From Kutzneria sp. CA-103260 (GTDB lineage Bacteria > Actinomycetota > Actinomycetes > Mycobacteriales > Pseudonocardiaceae): DNA of 64,000 bases. This document shows positions 26,987-34,852 of the stretch, in pieces (the stretch's first letter is position 1; the number at the start of each line of letters is the position of its first letter). Made by a program: the position numbers and the translations under genes. The DNA lies in the NCBI RefSeq assembly GCF_018263855.1, contig NZ_CP073318.1, forward strand, positions 8,990,001-9,054,000, written 5' to 3'. The notes beneath the pieces are model-generated. The model was not told where the DNA came from. It was given only the letters and a program-made list of their open reading frames with translations, and ran no database searches.

Positions 26987-27073
26987 GTGAACAAGCGTGT
27001 CATCGCTGGTGTTGTGGTCACCGCGCTGGTGTTGGTGGCCGGCGGGGCCATCGTCCGGCTCATGCTGAGCTGA
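26987..27073 (+). CDS. Very small membrane protein, 28 aa
   Basis: GTG 26987 is preceded by GGGAGTGATCAGAA. The frame encodes MNKRVIAGVVVTALVLV, then AGGAIVRLMLS and stop: a positively charged N-terminus followed by one transmembrane helix. Third positions are GC-biased. It precedes DUF3151 by 52 bases and could be a membrane peptide or a leader ORF for that gene. A run of seven T follows at 27087-27096, without a clear hairpin. Confidence 0.45.
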   Translation: MNKRVIAGVVVTALVLVAGGAIVRLMLS

Positions 27074-27125
27074 TTCCCTGCGTTGGATTTTTTTGGAGGA
27101 GCTGTGGGTCGGGCACGATAAGGCC

Positions 27126-27542
27126 ATGAGCCTGAACGACAACCTGCTCGGCCCCGGCCCCACCCTGCTGCCCGACCGCCCCGAGCTCCAGGCGCGGCTC
27201 GAGGACGGCGCCGACCCGGCGGCCGTCGCGCGCACCGCCCCGGACTTCAGCGAGGCGTGGGCGGCGCTCGCCGAGCGCGCGCTGGCCGACGGCGACGCCA
27301 TCGCCGCGTACGCCTACGCCCGCACCGGCTACCACCGCGGCCTGGACCAGTTGCGCCGCAACGGCTGGAAGGGCTTCGGCCCGGTGCCGTGGTCGCACCG
27401 CCCCAACCAGGGTTTCCTGCGTGCGCTGGCCGCGCTGGCCAAGGCCGCCGGCGAGATCGGTGAGACCGAGGAGTACGACCGCTGCCGCACCTTCCTCGCC
27501 GAGAGCGACCCGCAGGCGCCCGCCGCGCTCGGCCTGGCCTGA
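27126..27542 (+). CDS. DUF3151 family protein
   Basis: The 138-residue soluble protein matches the actinobacterial DUF3151 family by LLGPGPTLLP at the N-terminus and YAYARTGYHRGLDQLRRNGW with WSHRPNQGFLRAL. Members lie near fba and purA in many actinobacteria. The function is unknown; the helical repeats resemble a small TPR-like bundle. ATG 27126 is used, with AAGG upstream. Confidence 0.85.
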   Translation: MSLNDNLLGPGPTLLPDRPELQARLEDGADPAAVARTAPDFSEAWAALAERALADGDAIAAYAYARTGYHRGLDQLRRNGWKGFGPVPWSHRPNQGFLRALAALAKAAGEIGETEEYDRCRTFLAESDPQAPAALGLA

Positions 27543-27548
27543 TCTGAC

Positions 27549-28622
27549 GTGTTCGAACGGCTGCGGGCGCAGCTGCGCCGCCGGCTGCGGCGGTTGCAGC
27601 GGATGGCCCTGCCCATCGCCCAGGCCGGGATGGCGGCCGGCGGCGCGTGGCTGGTCTCCGCCGACCTGGTCGGCCACGCCCGGCCGTTCTTCGCGCCGAC
27701 GGCCGCCGTCACCTGCATCGGCGTCGCGCTCGGCCAGAAGCTGCGCCGGGTCATCGAGCTGGTGGTCGGGGTCAGCGTCGGGGTCGGCGTCGGCGACCTG
27801 CTGATCTCCCGGATCGGCTCCGGCACCTGGCAGATCGTGCTGGTGGTGCTGCTGGCCATGGCCGCCGCCGTGCTGCTCGACGGCGGGGCGGTGATCGCGC
27901 TGCAGTCGGGCACCTCGGCCGTGCTGGTGGCCACCCTGCTGCCACCGTCCGCCGGCGGCGGCTTCGACCGGATGACCGACGCCCTGATCGGCGGCGGCAT
28001 GGGCCTGATCGCCATCGCCCTGTTCCCACCCAATCCGCTGACCCTGGCCCACCGGCACGGCCGGGTGGTGCTGGGCGAGCTGGCCGGCGTGCTGCGGGCC
28101 ATCGCCGCGGCCGTGCCGGACCGGGACACCGTCGCCGCCGCGGCCGCGCTGAGCCGGGCACGGGCCAGCCAGAAGGCCATCGACGAGTTCAAGACCGCCC
28201 TGGTCACCAGCGCCGAGGTCGCCACCATCGCCCCGCTGCGCTGGCGCAACCGGAGCGAGCTGGACCGCTACCGCAGCGCCTCCGGGCCCATCGACCTCGC
28301 CGTCCGCAACACCCGGGTGCTGGCCCGGCGGGCCTTGGCCGTGCTGCGGGACGACGAGGAGCCGCCGGCCAAGCTGCCCGATGTGCTGGCGGGCCTGGCC
28401 AACGCCGTCGACGTCCTCCGGGACGAGCTGGCCCGTGGCGTCGATCCCGTGCGCACCCGGGCCCTGCTGCGCACCACCGCCGACGAGAGCGACCACCTGC
28501 TGACCGCCGACGACTTCTCGGTGCGGGTGATGGTCGCCCAGCTCCGCTCCATCGTCGTCGACCTGCTCGTGGCCAGCGGCGTCAGCCGCACCGACGCCCT
28601 AGCAGCCCTCCCCCCACTCTGA
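27549..28622 (+). CDS. FUSC-family (aromatic acid exporter-like) membrane protein
   Basis: The 357-residue protein has paired hydrophobic helices in residues 20-165 with RPFFAPTAAVTCIGVALG, the FUSC/ArAE signature, then a long cytoplasmic helical part. FUSC proteins form efflux systems for aromatic acids or unknown compounds. The GTG start lies 6 bases after DUF3151, so the two genes are co-transcribed. Confidence 0.8.
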   Translation: MFERLRAQLRRRLRRLQRMALPIAQAGMAAGGAWLVSADLVGHARPFFAPTAAVTCIGVALGQKLRRVIELVVGVSVGVGVGDLLISRIGSGTWQIVLVVLLAMAAAVLLDGGAVIALQSGTSAVLVATLLPPSAGGGFDRMTDALIGGGMGLIAIALFPPNPLTLAHRHGRVVLGELAGVLRAIAAAVPDRDTVAAAAALSRARASQKAIDEFKTALVTSAEVATIAPLRWRNRSELDRYRSASGPIDLAVRNTRVLARRALAVLRDDEEPPAKLPDVLAGLANAVDVLRDELARGVDPVRTRALLRTTADESDHLLTADDFSVRVMVAQLRSIVVDLLVASGVSRTDALAALPPL

Positions 28623-28703
28623 CCATTTGTCAATCCCTTGACGCTTGGAAAGGACCATTCCTCTCGTCCAACGAGCGGAATTGCGCTTTCACGCAGGTCG
28701 AGA

Positions 28704-28949
28704 TCAGCCCTCCGGGCGGTTGAGCACCCCCAGCAGGGCGTGGTGCACCGCCTCGTGGTCCTTGTCGTTCACGAGCTGGCAGTCGGCGGCCGAGAGCCGG
28801 TACCACTCGTCCGCGCCCTCGTAGCGGACCTCCACGGTCACCGTGCCCCCGGCCAGCGTCGTGCGCAGCTCCAGGTCGCCGGTGACCACGCCGACGTCGT
28901 CGGTCATCACGCCGCCGGGCCCGGCCTTGAACAGAGACGTGAGCGTCAC
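28704..28949 (-). CDS. Hypothetical protein, 81 aa
   Basis: GTG 28949 overlaps the stop of the upstream gene by GTGA, which gives the start. The protein has a beta-rich pattern (VTGDLELRTTLAGGTVTVEVRY) followed by a helix (DHEAVHHALLGVL) and no membrane segment. I do not recognise a family. Its coupling to the next gene suggests a shared role or complex. Confidence 0.65.
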   Translation of the reverse strand: MTLTSLFKAGPGGVMTDDVGVVTGDLELRTTLAGGTVTVEVRYEGADEWYRLSAADCQLVNDKDHEAVHHALLGVLNRPEG

Positions 28950-29629
28950 AGCAAACCCCTCGCCAGCCGCAGGTCGTCGGTGTTGCGGTACCAGGTCCAC
29001 TTGGTCACCGGGCGCGGGTGCGGCACGCCGTCCAGCTCCACGATCGCCGGCACACAGCCGATCTGGCAGGCCCGGCCGGTGGCCGCCGAGGTCCGCTTCA
29101 CCAGCAGCGTCCGCCGCGTCACCTGGACGAGCAGGCCGGCGCCCCGGTCCGGGTCCGGACTGACCGTAATGCGGCTGGCCTGGCCGCGCAGCACCACCGA
29201 TTCGTCGCAGTAGGCCATGCCCCGAACCGGGCCGATCACGCCCCGGCCGACCAGCACGCCGCCGCTGTCATCGCGCAGCAGCGGCACCGGGTCCGGTTGC
29301 CCTTCGAGGGCAATGTCCAGTGCCCTACCGGCGTCGAGTGGCAGATCCCACAGCGAGGCCACCGTCGAGCCCGCCTCGGTCGGCACATAACCGACCGTCA
29401 CCTCGGCCAGCCGCTCGGTCCGCAGCAGCCGGAGGGTGACCGCGGCCAGGTCGGCGTCCCCGCCGATCACCACCAGCCGCCGTCCGTCCAGGCCCTTGAC
29501 CAGGTGATCCACATCGTCCTTGCCGGGGCGGGCCGGCACCGGGCACAGCTCCACATCGTCACGGTCGGCAAGAGCTGGTGACTGAGCGTGACCTGCGTCC
29601 TTTCCGCAGGCCAGCACTAGTGCACCCAT
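28946..29629 (-). CDS. Conserved protein resembling a diverged diacylglycerol/NAD kinase domain
   Basis: The 227-residue protein carries LVVIGGDADLAAVTLRLL and VGYVPTEAGSTVASLW, placed like GGDGTLN and PTGTGND of DAGK/NAD-kinase folds, but with the catalytic residues replaced. The second half is beta-rich (ASRITVSPDPDRG, LLVQVTRRTLLVKR). It may be a non-catalytic or altered lipid-kinase relative. ATG 29629 follows CAGGAGGAAG. It is divergent from purA. Confidence 0.6.
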   Translation of the reverse strand: MGALVLACGKDAGHAQSPALADRDDVELCPVPARPGKDDVDHLVKGLDGRRLVVIGGDADLAAVTLRLLRTERLAEVTVGYVPTEAGSTVASLWDLPLDAGRALDIALEGQPDPVPLLRDDSGGVLVGRGVIGPVRGMAYCDESVVLRGQASRITVSPDPDRGAGLLVQVTRRTLLVKRTSAATGRACQIGCVPAIVELDGVPHPRPVTKWTWYRNTDDLRLARGLL

Positions 29630-29697
29630 CGCTTCCTCCTGGTCTACAGTCGTGCACCGGCATTCGGCCTTTAGTCGTCTAGCACGGGGAGTCTCAC

Positions 29698-30987
29698 ATG
29701 CCTGCCATCGTCCTCATCGGCGCCCAGTGGGGCGACGAAGGCAAGGGCAAGGCCACCGACCTGCTCGGTGACCGCATCCAGTGGGTCGTGCGGTACCAGG
29801 GCGGCAACAACGCCGGCCACACCGTCGTGCTCCCCGACGGGCAGAACTTCGCCCTGCACCTGATCCCCTCCGGCATCCTCACGCCCGGCGTGCACAACGT
29901 GATCGGCAACGGCGTGGTCGTCGACCCCGGCGTGCTGCTGGAGGAGCTGGCCGGGCTGGAGGCCCGCGGCGTGGACACCAGCAAGCTGCTGATCTCCGCT
30001 GACGCGCACCTGATCATGCCGTACCACGTGGCCATCGATAAGGTCAGCGAGCGCTACCTGGGCAAGGCCAAGATCGGCACCACCGGCCGCGGCATCGGGC
30101 CGGCCTACCAGGACAAGGTGTCCCGGGTCGGCGTCCGGGTGCAGGACCTGCTGGACGAGAAGATCCTGCGGCAGAAGGTCGAGGCCGCGCTGGACTTCAA
30201 GAACCAGCTGCTGGTCAAGGTGTACAACCGCAAGGCCATCGACCCCGAGCAGGTCGTCGACGACGTGCTCAAGCACGCCGGCGACTTCGAGCACCGCATC
30301 TCCGACACGCGGCTGCTGCTCAACCAGGCGCTGGACCGCGGTGAGAACGTGCTGCTGGAGGGCTCCCAGGGCACGCTGCTGGACGTCGACCACGGCACCT
30401 ATCCGTTCGTCACCTCGTCCAACCCGACCTCCGGCGGCGCCTCCGCCGGCTCCGGTATCGGGCCCACCCGGATCACCACCGTCATCGGCATCCTCAAGGC
30501 CTACACCACCCGCGTCGGCTCCGGGCCGTTCCCCACCGAGCTGCACGACGAGATGGGCGAGCGGCTGCGCAAGACCGGCGGCGAGTTCGGCGTCACCACC
30601 GGCCGCTCCCGCCGCACCGGCTGGTTCGACGCCGTCATCGCCCGCTACGCCGCGCGGGTCAACGGCATCACCGACTACTTCCTCACCAAGCTCGACGTGC
30701 TCTCCGGCCACGAGAAGGTGCCGGTCTGCGTCGCCTACGAAGTGGACGGTCAGCGGGTCGACGAGATGCCCATGACCCAGACCGACGTGCACCACGCCGT
30801 GCCGGTCTACGAGGAGCTGCCCGGCTGGTTCGAGGACATCAGCCACTGCCGCACCTTCGAGGAGCTGCCGGCCAACGCCCGCGCCTACGTCGAGTACCTC
30901 GAGTCCATCGCCGGCGCCCGCATCTCGGCCATCGGCGTCGGCCCCGGCCGCGAGCAGACCATCGTCCGCCACCAGTTCGTCAGCTGA
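29698..30987 (+). CDS. purA: Adenylosuccinate synthetase
   Basis: The 429-residue protein begins MPAIVLIGAQWGDEGKGKAT, with the GDEGKGK P-loop and catalytic Asp of PurA. Further motifs are QGGNNAGHT, TTGRGIGPAYQDK and GVTTGRSRRTGW. It converts IMP, GTP and aspartate to adenylosuccinate, the first step toward AMP. The ATG follows GGGGAGTCTCAC. Length matches the family (~430). purB, the next pathway enzyme, is at 50345. Confidence 0.97.
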   Translation: MPAIVLIGAQWGDEGKGKATDLLGDRIQWVVRYQGGNNAGHTVVLPDGQNFALHLIPSGILTPGVHNVIGNGVVVDPGVLLEELAGLEARGVDTSKLLISADAHLIMPYHVAIDKVSERYLGKAKIGTTGRGIGPAYQDKVSRVGVRVQDLLDEKILRQKVEAALDFKNQLLVKVYNRKAIDPEQVVDDVLKHAGDFEHRISDTRLLLNQALDRGENVLLEGSQGTLLDVDHGTYPFVTSSNPTSGGASAGSGIGPTRITTVIGILKAYTTRVGSGPFPTELHDEMGERLRKTGGEFGVTTGRSRRTGWFDAVIARYAARVNGITDYFLTKLDVLSGHEKVPVCVAYEVDGQRVDEMPMTQTDVHHAVPVYEELPGWFEDISHCRTFEELPANARAYVEYLESIAGARISAIGVGPGREQTIVRHQFVS

Positions 30988-30992
30988 CGGTC

Positions 30993-31036
30993 GGTCCTGC
31001 GGCTGGGCTCAGAGCAACCGGTCCAGCCGCAGGACC
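30993..31036. terminator. Perfect 14-bp bidirectional terminator between purA and the Uma2 gene
   Basis: GGTCCTGCGGCTGG (30993-31006) pairs perfectly with 31023-31036 across a 16-nt loop. It starts 6 bases after the purA stop. Its right arm is also the end of the convergent Uma2 coding sequence (codons for Arg-Leu-Asp-Arg-Leu-Leu), so it can serve both genes. Confidence 0.7.
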
Positions 31037-31572
31037 ACCGGGAACGGCATGTCGGTGGTGAACTCGCCGGTCACGGCATCACGGTCCTGGTATCCGAAGT
31101 CCCCGGCGAGGTGGCACTCGACCAGCGACACCGGTTCCGTGATATCGACGATCCAGTAGTTCGGGATGCCGGCGTCGGCGTACTCCAGGTGCTTGGCCCG
31201 CCGGTCCAGGCGCGACGAATCGGCCGTCGCGATCTCTATCGCCACCAGGACATCCTGGGCGCAGAGCAGGTCGCGCTTGAGCGCGTCGCGCCGGAAGACC
31301 ACCACGTCCGGCCGGCGTGAATTGCCCGGCCGGTCCGGTGCCGACAGCTCCAGGTCAATGTCGACAGCGTGAACGACCGCGAGTTCCGGAGGCACTTGGT
31401 CGTGCAGCTGAGACATGAGCTCGCTGGTCGCGAAGGCGTGGTCGACACCGGGGGTGGGTGTCAGCAGCAGCCGGCCGTCGACCAGTTCGGTGTAGCCGGT
31501 GTTCGTCTCGCCGAGGGCGATGTATTCGGCGATGGTGTAGAGCTTTCGCGGTAGGTCGAGCAGGTCCGTCAC
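31009..31572 (-). CDS. Uma2-family (DUF820) putative endonuclease
   Basis: The 187-residue protein has the PD-(D/E)xK-like Uma2 pattern: RRPDVVVFRRD (catalytic Asp), VLVAIEIATADSS (Glu) and KHLEYADAGIPNYWIVD (Lys). The family is abundant in actinomycetes and cyanobacteria; its biological role is not settled, and many members lie beside unrelated genes. No partner toxin, antitoxin or transposase is adjacent. Confidence 0.85.
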   Translation of the reverse strand: MTDLLDLPRKLYTIAEYIALGETNTGYTELVDGRLLLTPTPGVDHAFATSELMSQLHDQVPPELAVVHAVDIDLELSAPDRPGNSRRPDVVVFRRDALKRDLLCAQDVLVAIEIATADSSRLDRRAKHLEYADAGIPNYWIVDITEPVSLVECHLAGDFGYQDRDAVTGEFTTDMPFPVVLRLDRLL

Positions 31573-31575
31573 GTG

Positions 31576-33105
31576 CTACAACCTAGACCGCCACGTGCCC
31601 GTGAGCATTGCCTCTTCCAGGTCGAGTTCGCGCATCACCTTGCGCATGACCTCGTCGTCGAGGCGGCCGGCGGAGCGCTCGGCGACGAGGACTTCCCGTT
31701 GCCGGGCCAGCATTTCCCGGCGGACGCGGGTGATCGCGCCCTCCTGGGACGGGTCCTGGTCGATGATGCGGTCGCGCATCTGCATCATCTGGTGCATGCG
31801 CTGGCCGAAGACCTTTCGTTGCTCCACGGGGATCTCGGCCGGCACGAGTTCGGACAGCATGGCCTTCGCGGCCTTGGCGGCGACCTTGCGGGCGCGCTGC
31901 TCCTGGGCGGTGTCCTCGGGCTGCTGCAGCTTGAGCGCCCGGATCAGCCACGGCAGCGAGATCCCTTGCAGCAGCAGGGTTCCGACGGTGATCACGAACG
32001 CGGCGAACTGGACGTAGGCCCAGCCGGGCGTGCTCTCGGGGATACCGGCCGCGGCGGCCAGTGTGACGACGCCGCGCATGCCGGTCCAGGACAGCACCGC
32101 GCTGATCTTCCAGGACGGCCGGCGCCGGCGGCGGATCAGGCGCAGCAGGATGTTGCGGCCGAAGACGAACGCGATCCGCACGACAATGACCACGGCGAGC
32201 AGGACCAGCGCCGTGGGCAGCACATCGATGCTGGAGATTCCCTTGAGCACGAACGGAAGTTCCAGGCCGATCAGGCCGAACACCAGGGACTCCAGCAGAA
32301 CGTCCACAGTGGTCCAGACTGACTGCTCCTGCAGCCGGGTGGCGAAACCGGCCTTCGGGGAGTTGTGCCCGAGGTAGAGCCCGGCGGCGACCACGGCCAG
32401 CACGCCGGAGCCCTGCAGCTCCTCGGCGACCAGGTAGGCGGCGAACGGAACCACCATGCCCACCACGGATTCCAGCACGGTGTCGTCCATGTGGGTCCGC
32501 GCGAAGTGGGCGGCGACGCCGATGACCAGACCGATGGCGATGCCGACCACCACGGCGATGACAAACGTCGACAGCTGAGAGAACAGGCCGGTGCTGGCCC
32601 CGGCGACACCGGCCAGCGCCACCTTGTACAGGGTCAGCGCGGACGCGTCGTTGACCAGGGATTCCCCGACCAGCACGGTCATCGCGCCCCGGGGCAGCCC
32701 GAGCTTGCGGCCGATGGCCACGGCCGCGACGGCGTCGGGCGGCGCGACCACGGCCCCGAGCAGCAGCGCCACCTCCCACGGCAGCTCGGGCATCAGCAGG
32801 TGCGCCACGAAGCCCACGACGAACGCGGTGATCACCACGAGCACCACGCCGAGCTGGATGATCGGGTCGGCGACCGCCTTGAAGTTCAGGTACGAGCTGT
32901 CCAGGGAGGCCGAGTACAGCAGCGGCGGCAGCACCACGCCGAGCAGGATGTGCGGATCCAGTTGGTAGCCGCCGGCCCCGGGCAGGAACGAGATCGCCAG
33001 CCCGACCACCACCAGCAGCAGCGGAGCCGGCAGGTCGCGCCGGCGGGCGAACGCGGTGACCGCGATCGAGCCGACGACCAGCAGCAGCAACTGGGCTCCG
33101 TGCAT
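31576..33105 (-). CDS. Na+/H+ antiporter (CPA1 family)
   Basis: The 509-residue protein has about 12 helices. Motifs are PPLLYSASLDSSYLN, GAVVAPPDAVAAVAIGRKLG, GESLVNDASALTLYK (the ion-binding ND motif) and SWTGMRGVVTLAAAAGIP. A cytoplasmic tail of ~130 residues ends with a helical REMLARQREVLVAERSAG segment. It exchanges Na+ or K+ for H+ across the cytoplasmic membrane. ATG 33105 follows GGGAGG. It is the intact paralogue of the deleted copy at 37952-39202. Confidence 0.92.
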   Translation of the reverse strand: MHGAQLLLLVVGSIAVTAFARRRDLPAPLLLVVVGLAISFLPGAGGYQLDPHILLGVVLPPLLYSASLDSSYLNFKAVADPIIQLGVVLVVITAFVVGFVAHLLMPELPWEVALLLGAVVAPPDAVAAVAIGRKLGLPRGAMTVLVGESLVNDASALTLYKVALAGVAGASTGLFSQLSTFVIAVVVGIAIGLVIGVAAHFARTHMDDTVLESVVGMVVPFAAYLVAEELQGSGVLAVVAAGLYLGHNSPKAGFATRLQEQSVWTTVDVLLESLVFGLIGLELPFVLKGISSIDVLPTALVLLAVVIVVRIAFVFGRNILLRLIRRRRRPSWKISAVLSWTGMRGVVTLAAAAGIPESTPGWAYVQFAAFVITVGTLLLQGISLPWLIRALKLQQPEDTAQEQRARKVAAKAAKAMLSELVPAEIPVEQRKVFGQRMHQMMQMRDRIIDQDPSQEGAITRVRREMLARQREVLVAERSAGRLDDEVMRKVMRELDLEEAMLTGTWRSRL

Positions 33106-33161
33106 GCGAAAACCTCCCTGTCCGACGGACTCCCAGGATCCGGGACCCTGGCCGACCAGCG

Positions 33162-33191
33162 TTGACACACCGCTGACGGCTCGCCAAGACT
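33162..33191 (+). promoter_or_regulatory. Promoter of the ssu leader and operon
   Basis: TTGACA (33162-33167) is followed after 18 bases by AAGACT (33186-33191). The leader peptide ATG is 7 bases further, at the expected transcription start, and has no ribosome site. This matches a leaderless leader ORF. Confidence 0.65.
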
Positions 33192-33198
33192 CCCACGC

Positions 33199-33273
33199 AT
33201 GGGTGAACGACTGGTCGCACGTATCCACGTGGACCTCCGCCGGCAGGCCAGCGCGGTCTGTCCGGTTCGCTGA
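33199..33273 (+). CDS. Cysteine-containing leader peptide of the sulfonate operon, 24 aa
   Basis: ATG 33199 to TGA 33273 encodes 24 residues: a start MGERLVARIHVDLRRQ, then ASAVC and PVR. The core RIHVDLRRQASAVC is a pattern I recognise from actinobacterial leader peptides found upstream of sulfur-uptake operons. The Cys codon is fourth from the end, so ribosome stalling at low cysteine can influence RNA folding just downstream. Two mutually exclusive short stems are possible: CCGGT (33262-33266) with ACCGG (33283-33287), or GGCT (33286-33289) with AGCC (33295-33298). The gap to ssuC is 59 bases. Confidence 0.75.
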   Translation: MGERLVARIHVDLRRQASAVCPVR

Positions 33274-33332
33274 CTTCTTCTCACCGGCTGAGAAAGCCTC
33301 ACCTTCGCGCGCCCACCCCCGTCGGAGGAATC

Positions 33333-34166
33333 GTGTCGATTCCCGTCCTGGCCGCCGACCGCACGCACGACGTGTCCTCGGCCGCCGCCACCCCCCAACG
33401 CAGATCCCGCCGCCGTCCGCTGTCCGGACTGTGGCGCTGGGCCAGCCCGGTCGGCCTGCTGCTGGCCTGGCAGTTGGCCAGCAGCACCGGGATCCTGCCC
33501 GACGACAAGCTCTCGTCGCCGGCCAAGGTGCTGGCCGCCGGCCTCGACCTGGCCACGTCCGGGCAGCTCGGCGACGCTTTCGTGGTGTCGCTGCGCCGGG
33601 TGCTGATCGGCGTCGCAGTCGGCGCGGTGATCGCGCTCGCGCTGGGTCTGGTCGCCGGCCTGTCCCGCTGGGGCGCGGTGCTGGTCGATCCGCCCGTGCA
33701 GATGCTGCGCACACTGCCGTTCCTCGGCCTGATCCCGCTGTTCATCATCTGGTTCGGCATCGGCGAGGAGCCCAAGATCGCCCTGGTCGCCCTGGGGTTC
33801 GCCTTTCCCTTGTACCTCAATGTGTACGCCGGCATCCGGGACACCGACCCGCAGCTGCTGGAGGCGACCGCGGTGCTGGGCTTCACCCGCTGGGAGCGGC
33901 TGGCCCACGTGGTGCTGCCGGCCGCGCTACCGCAGGCGCTGGTCGGCCTGCGGCAGGGCCTCGGCGTGGCCTGGCTGTCGCTGATCGTCGGCGAGCAGAT
34001 CAATGCCGACGCCGGCCTCGGCTACTTGATCAACAACGCCCGGGATTTCCTGCGTACGGACCAGGTTGTGGTCGGCCTGGTGGTGTACGCCGCGCTGGGC
34101 CTGGCCACCGACGCGCTGGTCCGCGCGCTGGAGAGGAGAGCGCTCAGATGGCGCAACGCACGGTGA
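33333..34166 (+). CDS. ssuC: Alkanesulfonate ABC transporter permease
   Basis: The 277-residue protein has a basic Arg-rich N-terminus and six membrane helices. The EAA loop is DTDPQLLEATAVLGFTRWER, followed by HVVLPAALPQALVG. It matches SsuC/TauC-type permeases of the nitrate/sulfonate/taurine class. GTG 33333 follows CGGAGGAATC. The gene order ssuC-B-A-D and the leader peptide upstream support a role in sulfonate import under sulfur limitation. Confidence 0.88.
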   Translation: MSIPVLAADRTHDVSSAAATPQRRSRRRPLSGLWRWASPVGLLLAWQLASSTGILPDDKLSSPAKVLAAGLDLATSGQLGDAFVVSLRRVLIGVAVGAVIALALGLVAGLSRWGAVLVDPPVQMLRTLPFLGLIPLFIIWFGIGEEPKIALVALGFAFPLYLNVYAGIRDTDPQLLEATAVLGFTRWERLAHVVLPAALPQALVGLRQGLGVAWLSLIVGEQINADAGLGYLINNARDFLRTDQVVVGLVVYAALGLATDALVRALERRALRWRNAR

Positions 34167-34852
34167 CCGTACGCGGCCTGGTCCGGCAGTTCGGACCGCG
34201 CCGCGTGCTCGACGACCTGGACCTTGTTGTCCAGCAAGGGGAATTCGTCGCGCTGCTGGGCCGCAGCGGCTCCGGCAAGTCGACGCTGCTCCGCATTCTG
34301 GCCGGCCTCGACCGGGAGGCCGACGGCGAGATCTCCGTCAACGGGACCGTTTCCGTTGCCTTCCAGCAGCCGCGGCTGCTGCCGTGGCGGCGCGTCTGGC
34401 GCAACGTTTCCCTTGGCCTGCACGGAGTCGACGGCCGCGAGGTCGCCGAGAAGGCCCTGTCCGAGGTGCAGCTCACCGATCACGCACAGGCCTGGCCGCT
34501 GACGCTGTCCGGCGGTGAGGCGCAGCGCGTCTCCTTGGCCCGGGCGCTGGTCCGCGAGCCCGACCTGCTGCTGCTCGACGAGCCGTTCGGCGCGCTGGAC
34601 GCGTTGACCCGACTGGCCATGCACCGGCTGGTCGACGACCTGTGGCAGCGGCACCGCCCGGCGGTGCTGCTGGTCACCCACGACATCGACGAGGCGCTGG
34701 CGCTCGCCGACCGGGTTCTCGTGCTGGACGAGGGCCGGATCATCGCCGAGCACACGCCGCCCGCCGGCCGGCCGCGCCGGCACGCCGACCTGACCGACCT
34801 GCGGGCCCGGGTGCTCGCCGACCTGGGAGTAGCCACCGATGAAGCTGCGTAA
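34148..34852 (+). CDS. ssuB: Alkanesulfonate ABC transporter ATP-binding protein
   Basis: The 234-residue ATPase contains GRSGSGKST (Walker A, near residue 39), FQQPRLLPW (Q-loop), LSGGEAQRVSLARAL (signature), LLLLDEPFGALDAL (Walker B) and VTHDIDEAL (H-loop). It energises import through SsuC. ATG 34148 lies inside the end of ssuC (19-base overlap), so translation is coupled. Confidence 0.9.
   Translation: MAQRTVTVRGLVRQFGPRRVLDDLDLVVQQGEFVALLGRSGSGKSTLLRILAGLDREADGEISVNGTVSVAFQQPRLLPWRRVWRNVSLGLHGVDGREVAEKALSEVQLTDHAQAWPLTLSGGEAQRVSLARALVREPDLLLLDEPFGALDALTRLAMHRLVDDLWQRHRPAVLLVTHDIDEALALADRVLVLDEGRIIAEHTPPAGRPRRHADLTDLRARVLADLGVATDEAA

Noticed and set aside
33277..33300. A possible TPP riboswitch upstream of ssuC because of CTGAGAAAGC
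   Set aside because: The distal conserved parts of the thi box (ACCTGAT, the final stem) are absent, and the downstream genes are sulfonate genes; the leader peptide explains the region better.
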